A program made the translations under genes and the position numbers. Positions 7,374-9,988 of a stretch of DNA of 9,988 bases are shown one piece after another. Source of the stretch: Prevotella sp. UBA746 (GTDB lineage: Bacteria > Bacteroidota > Bacteroidia > Bacteroidales > Bacteroidaceae); assembly GCA_002298545.1 (NCBI GenBank), contig DBKQ01000026.1, forward strand, positions 1-9,988, written 5' to 3'. The notes beneath the pieces were generated by a model that saw only the letters and a list, made by a program, of their open reading frames with translations, had not been told where the DNA came from and did not search any database. Position 1 is the first letter of the stretch. The number at the start of each line of letters is the position of its first letter.

Positions 7374-9074
7374 ATGTTGATATTGCAGGAACTTTCGGGT
7401 AAGCAGAAAAGAGTACTGACATTGTTATCGGCAGTGGCGGCAATAGCTATCGTCGTGATGTTATATCTTTATCTCCAGCCCCACCAATACCCGAAGGAAC
7501 TTGCTGCCGTAGACTCGCTGAGCGAAAGCCGTCCCGACAGAGCCTTGAAACTTCTGAAACGTTTGCCGGAACGCTCTTTAGAGAATGATGCCGACCGCAT
7601 GTATTATGCCCTTCTGCGTATAAAAGTTTCCAACAACCTTTATGAACCTCAGAAAGACAGTACGATATTCCGTGTCGTAGACTATTTTGATGATTACGGA
7701 GATAAAGACAAGCATAGGGAGTCATGCTACTATCTCGGCAAATATTATGTCGAGCACAGCGATGCTCCACAGGCATTGAAATGTTTCCAAACGGCATTGG
7801 ATTTGTCAGACGACAAGACACCATTGTCGTTTAAGAGCAAAGTGTACAGCCAGAGCGGAACGCTGTTCCTGTATCAAAATCTGACTGAAGAGGCATTGCA
7901 AATGTACCGTGAGTCATACAAGTGTGATTCTTTACTAGGAGACACATCAAATATGTCAAACACTTTACGTGATATGGCACAAGTGTACAGTGTTTGTGGA
8001 AAGTATGATACATGTGAGAAACTATTGAAAAAGGCTTATATAATGGCACTGAAAAAACATGATGTTTCCATTATGAATACGATATCTTTTGTTTTGGCAT
8101 CATGTTATATAGACATGGGCAGATTTTCAGACGTATATTCCCAATTACCAGAGCTTCTTGGAAATATTGACAAAGTTAATGTGTCTCCAGTTTATTGCAT
8201 TGCAGCAAAATTGTACGATAAGATAGGACGTGTGGATTCTTGTGAATATTATTGTCGCAAGATAATGTCAGTTGGTGATGTATATGCTCGTGAGTATGCT
8301 TCAGGTAAGCTTGCGGAATATTATTCTTCTGTAGCTGATTATTCAAAGGTTATATGTTATTTGAAAAAGAACGAATCACTCTCAGACTCTGTACGTATAG
8401 TAACCTCGACGGAAGCAATGAGCCGTATGCATGCACTTTACAATTACAGTCTTAAGGAGAGGGAGAATCTGGAATTGCGGTCTAGAAATGTTCAGAAAAC
8501 CTATATGCTTGTACTTGCTTTTATGACGTTTCTAACGGTTATTGCTTACATTACCCGTCTTAACGAGAGAAATAAAAGACGTTGCCTTGAGTTTGAGCAG
8601 TCCAATTATTTTCTGAAAGATTTGTATAATTCTTTGAATGAGAAATTTTGTGCAGAAAGAAGTAATAACGAAAAAACAGTATCAGAACTCAGGTCAGCTC
8701 TTGATTCGGCTTTGAATTCGATAGACGATATGGATAAATCCAAGGATGCCTCAAAGTCTCGTATATATGAAATTATAAACAAAAGGCTGAATGGTAAAAA
8801 GGGCTTGTCTGAGGTGGAGTGGCATAATATCGATTGTTTATTTGATGAAGTGTATCCTCATTTTAAAGAGCAGATTTATGGGAATCATTATGTTGATGAA
8901 CGCGAATACAGGATGTGTATGTTGATTAAACTTGGTCTTCGCAATATTGATATCTCTCTTTTGATGTATCGTACAAAGGGCTCTATATCTTCTGCGCGTT
9001 CAATGCTGTATAAAAAGTTCTTTAACAGGAAAGGGTCTGCGCAGGAGTTTAATGATTTTATAAAGTCTTTATAA
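7374..9074 (+). CDS. Membrane TPR protein with C-terminal helix-turn-helix (one-component regulator)
   Basis: A 566-residue protein that appears to link a periplasmic TPR sensor to a cytoplasmic DNA-binding domain. Seen: basic GKQKR then a membrane helix (about 14-34); a helical TPR array (about 114-345, for example ESCYYLGKYYVEHSDAPQAL); a second membrane helix (about 376-394) followed by basic RLNERNKRR; a likely coiled coil (about 395-470); and a LuxR-like helix-turn-helix (508-550, ending SISSARSMLYKKFF). Charge around the helices places the TPRs in the periplasm and both ends in the cytoplasm. Proteins of this layout are common in Bacteroidales and are taken to be transcription regulators. 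It starts 35 bases after the ATPase stop with no TAnnTTTG in between, so it may be read from the ATPase promoter or from an unseen one. GC content drops sharply after about 7920, inside the TPR region. Its target is unproven; the adjacent promoter at 9184 is the obvious candidate. Confidence 0.82.
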   Translation: MLILQELSGKQKRVLTLLSAVAAIAIVVMLYLYLQPHQYPKELAAVDSLSESRPDRALKLLKRLPERSLENDADRMYYALLRIKVSNNLYEPQKDSTIFRVVDYFDDYGDKDKHRESCYYLGKYYVEHSDAPQALKCFQTALDLSDDKTPLSFKSKVYSQSGTLFLYQNLTEEALQMYRESYKCDSLLGDTSNMSNTLRDMAQVYSVCGKYDTCEKLLKKAYIMALKKHDVSIMNTISFVLASCYIDMGRFSDVYSQLPELLGNIDKVNVSPVYCIAAKLYDKIGRVDSCEYYCRKIMSVGDVYAREYASGKLAEYYSSVADYSKVICYLKKNESLSDSVRIVTSTEAMSRMHALYNYSLKERENLELRSRNVQKTYMLVLAFMTFLTVIAYITRLNERNKRRCLEFEQSNYFLKDLYNSLNEKFCAERSNNEKTVSELRSALDSALNSIDDMDKSKDASKSRIYEIINKRLNGKKGLSEVEWHNIDCLFDEVYPHFKEQIYGNHYVDEREYRMCMLIKLGLRNIDISLLMYRTKGSISSARSMLYKKFFNRKGSAQEFNDFIKSL

Positions 9075-9094
9075 CCAAAGGTTTATGCGTATCG

Positions 9095-9141
9095 ATTAAA
9101 CGAAAATTAAACATTCTTGCCCCCCCGAAACAGAATTAAAC
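9095..9141 (+). promoter_or_regulatory. Three ATTAAAC direct repeats, candidate operator
   Basis: ATTAAAC occurs at 9095-9101, 9106-9112 and 9135-9141, just upstream of the promoter of the DUF3244-like gene. The first two are 11 bases apart, one helical turn; the third is 29 further on. The position is suitable for an activator, and the gene for a helix-turn-helix protein ends only 21 bases before. The region is AT-rich, so chance recurrence is possible. Confidence 0.4.
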
Positions 9142-9183
9142 TTTTTCTAAACCATTTTTTTTTAGCTTTATTTTTCGTATTCG

Positions 9184-9191
9184 TATCTTTG
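9184..9191 (+). promoter_or_regulatory. Bacteroidetes -7 promoter element of the DUF3244-like gene
   Basis: TATCTTTG matches TAnnTTTG and is followed by CAGC, as in many Bacteroidetes promoters. It would give a leader of about 20 bases before the ATG at 9219. The place expected for the -33 TTTG (about 9161-9165) is taken by the end of a nine-T run and TTTA, an imperfect match, consistent with a promoter that needs activation. Confidence 0.65.
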
Positions 9192-9218
9192 CAGCATGAT
9201 TCTAATTAGTTAAGTGAA

Positions 9219-9587
9219 ATGAATATGAAAAGAAATTTTATTTTTTTATGTTTTGTTTTTAATGTATTGTGTGTCTCTGCTTATTGTAATAAAAGCAGTG
9301 TGGAATTAACTTATGACAATACAACGATAATAAGACATGGTCATCCGCATGCAATTCCCGTTGTGCAAGAAGATGGCGACGAGGTAACCATCAAGTGTGA
9401 CTCAACATTATTAGATGTTGACATTGTAATCCGCGACCAGTACGGCAACATTATGAACCAGTCTACGCAGACAATCGGTCCCGACGAAATAAGAATATAT
9501 GTTCCAAATACAGATGTTGACTGTGAGAAGACCACAATTGACCTCTATTATGACCGCAAACATCTGAGCGGTTATTTCAATGAATAA
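9219..9587 (+). CDS. Small exported DUF3244-like protein
   Basis: A 122-residue protein with a signal peptide (about 1-21, cleavage after VSA) and a mature domain of about 100 residues that looks like an all-beta sandwich. The pattern of alternating hydrophobic strands (VTIKCDSTLLDVDIVIRD, then a turn DQYGN, then EIRIYVPN, and a terminal LSGYFNE) fits DUF3244, a family of small secreted Bacteroidetes proteins with no known function. Length is typical. Unusual for the family, as I know it, are HxHxH at 40-44 and two cysteines in the mature part beyond Cys23. ATG 9219 is followed by an in-frame ATG at 9225; either could be used. It has its own promoter and is followed after 76 bases by the lipoprotein gene, with a hairpin in the gap, so the two are probably one operon. 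Export is well supported; the family call is moderate and was made by eye. Confidence 0.72.
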   Translation: MNMKRNFIFLCFVFNVLCVSAYCNKSSVELTYDNTTIIRHGHPHAIPVVQEDGDEVTIKCDSTLLDVDIVIRDQYGNIMNQSTQTIGPDEIRIYVPNTDVDCEKTTIDLYYDRKHLSGYFNE

Positions 9588-9605
9588 ATTATAAAGATAA
9601 GTATC

Positions 9606-9636
9606 GGTTTCATCGAGAAATTTTCCCGATGAAACT
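9606..9636 (+). other. Hairpin between the DUF3244-like gene and the lipoprotein gene
   Basis: GTTTCATCG (9607-9615) and CGATGAAAC (9627-9635) form a perfect 9-bp stem with an 11-base loop, extended by a G-U pair at 9606/9636. It begins 18 bases after the stop codon at 9587 and ends 27 bases before the next ATG. No T-run follows, so partial termination, or a stabilising structure that sets different amounts of the two proteins, is more likely than full termination. Confidence 0.6.
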
Positions 9637-9663
9637 AAAAATTAACATTTTAACTAAAAGTTT

Positions 9664-9988
9664 ATGAATAGTAAAATCCTATTTGTTTCAAGTTCAATGC
9701 TTCTTGCATTGACACTTGTCTCCTGCTCGCAAGACACGGAAGTGATGGTAGAACCGGAACGCAGCGAAATCCGTTCTTTGCAAGGCGTCCGTAACCTTAC
9801 TCGACAGCTAAAAGAGTACGACAGCCAGTTTACCTATGACAATGCCGAAAACTTGCAGCCTGTAACCCGTCTCCCCAAGATAACCTACAGCAAGGGAGAT
9901 ATAGTGAAGGTAGCCATTTCCGATGTAAAGGGCGGTCTTCGTGGCGTCGGTGGTGGTGCCGGTGGCGTTATCGTCGGTGCAGCCACAT
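9664..9988 (+). CDS. Lipoprotein with glycine-zipper-like segment (3' end outside window)
   Basis: The first 108 residues of a lipoprotein are visible. Seen: a signal peptide with lipobox LVSC (residues 18-21, lipidated Cys21), followed by SQDTE; a polar linker region (about 27-75); and, from about residue 88, a glycine-rich hydrophobic stretch beginning KGGLRGVGGGAGGVIVGAAT, with several GxxxG steps, which runs off the window. Such glycine zippers pack into or insert in membranes. Acidic residues after the lipid Cys fit outer-membrane or surface export in Bacteroidetes, but this is not proof. No TAnnTTTG is seen in the 76-base gap upstream, so it is probably read from the promoter at 9184. 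I do not recognise the family; it might be a relative of the protein whose C-terminus starts this window. Confidence 0.75.
   Translation, partial: MNSKILFVSSSMLLALTLVSCSQDTEVMVEPERSEIRSLQGVRNLTRQLKEYDSQFTYDNAENLQPVTRLPKITYSKGDIVKVAISDVKGGLRGVGGGAGGVIVGAAT

Noticed and set aside
7447..7824. 125-residue reverse-strand open frame in the regulator gene
   Set aside because: Shadow of the + strand coding sequence, with no promoter match and an unnatural amino acid composition.
9075..9218. Small RNA or riboswitch in the promoter region
   Set aside because: No stable stem or known aptamer pattern was seen; the predicted leader before the DUF3244-like gene is only about 20 bases.

Overview
The window looks like a chromosomal segment of a Bacteroidales bacterium, probably Prevotella- or Bacteroides-like. 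The grounds are: good matches to the Bacteroidetes promoter -7 element TAnnTTTG upstream of three genes (5523-5530, 3335-3342, 9184-9191); no clear Shine-Dalgarno sequences; a BspA-like leucine-rich repeat protein ending in a typical Bacteroidetes C-terminal motif; a DUF3244-like small secreted protein; a membrane TPR/helix-turn-helix regulator; and a two-domain AAA-ATPase-like/PD-(D/E)XK protein of a type common in this phylum. All genes are on the + strand. I see no rRNA, tRNA, CRISPR array, integrase or transposase.

Layout. (1) 1-524: the C-terminal part of an unrecognised protein, followed after 11 bases by (2) 536-3298, a large exported caspase/legumain-fold (clan CD) cysteine protease with a visible His/Cys dyad, a calcium-loop-like insert and a C-terminus resembling a type IX secretion sorting domain. 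(3) 3403-4980: an exported BspA-like LRR protein with its own promoter and an internal duplication of about 195 residues. (4) 4981-5568: a 588-base intergenic region full of palindromic and inverted repeats, with a strong promoter at its right end. (5) 5569-7338: the ATPase/nuclease-like protein. (6) 7374-9074: a membrane-spanning TPR protein with a cytoplasmic C-terminal helix-turn-helix, read as a one-component regulator. (7) 9075-9218: a promoter region with three ATTAAAC repeats and two homopolymer runs. (8) 9219-9587: a small exported DUF3244-like protein. (9) A hairpin, then 9664 to the end: the start of a lipoprotein with a glycine-zipper-like segment.

Three units seem to be present. 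The left one is a cell-surface/secretion unit of an unknown protein, a protease and an LRR adhesin-like protein. The middle one is an ATPase/nuclease gene behind a cluster of REP-like palindromes. The right one is a regulated secretion unit: the TPR/HTH regulator followed by a promoter with candidate operators, the DUF3244-like protein and the lipoprotein. An AT-rich block (about 7920-9330) covers the effector part of the regulator, the promoter and the beginning of the DUF3244-like gene, which suggests that regulator and target may have been exchanged together. The most interesting signals are the nested palindromic mosaic at 5176-5476 next to the ATPase/nuclease, and the regulator/operator/secreted-protein module at 7374-9988. 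The functional links are inferences from layout and motifs only.
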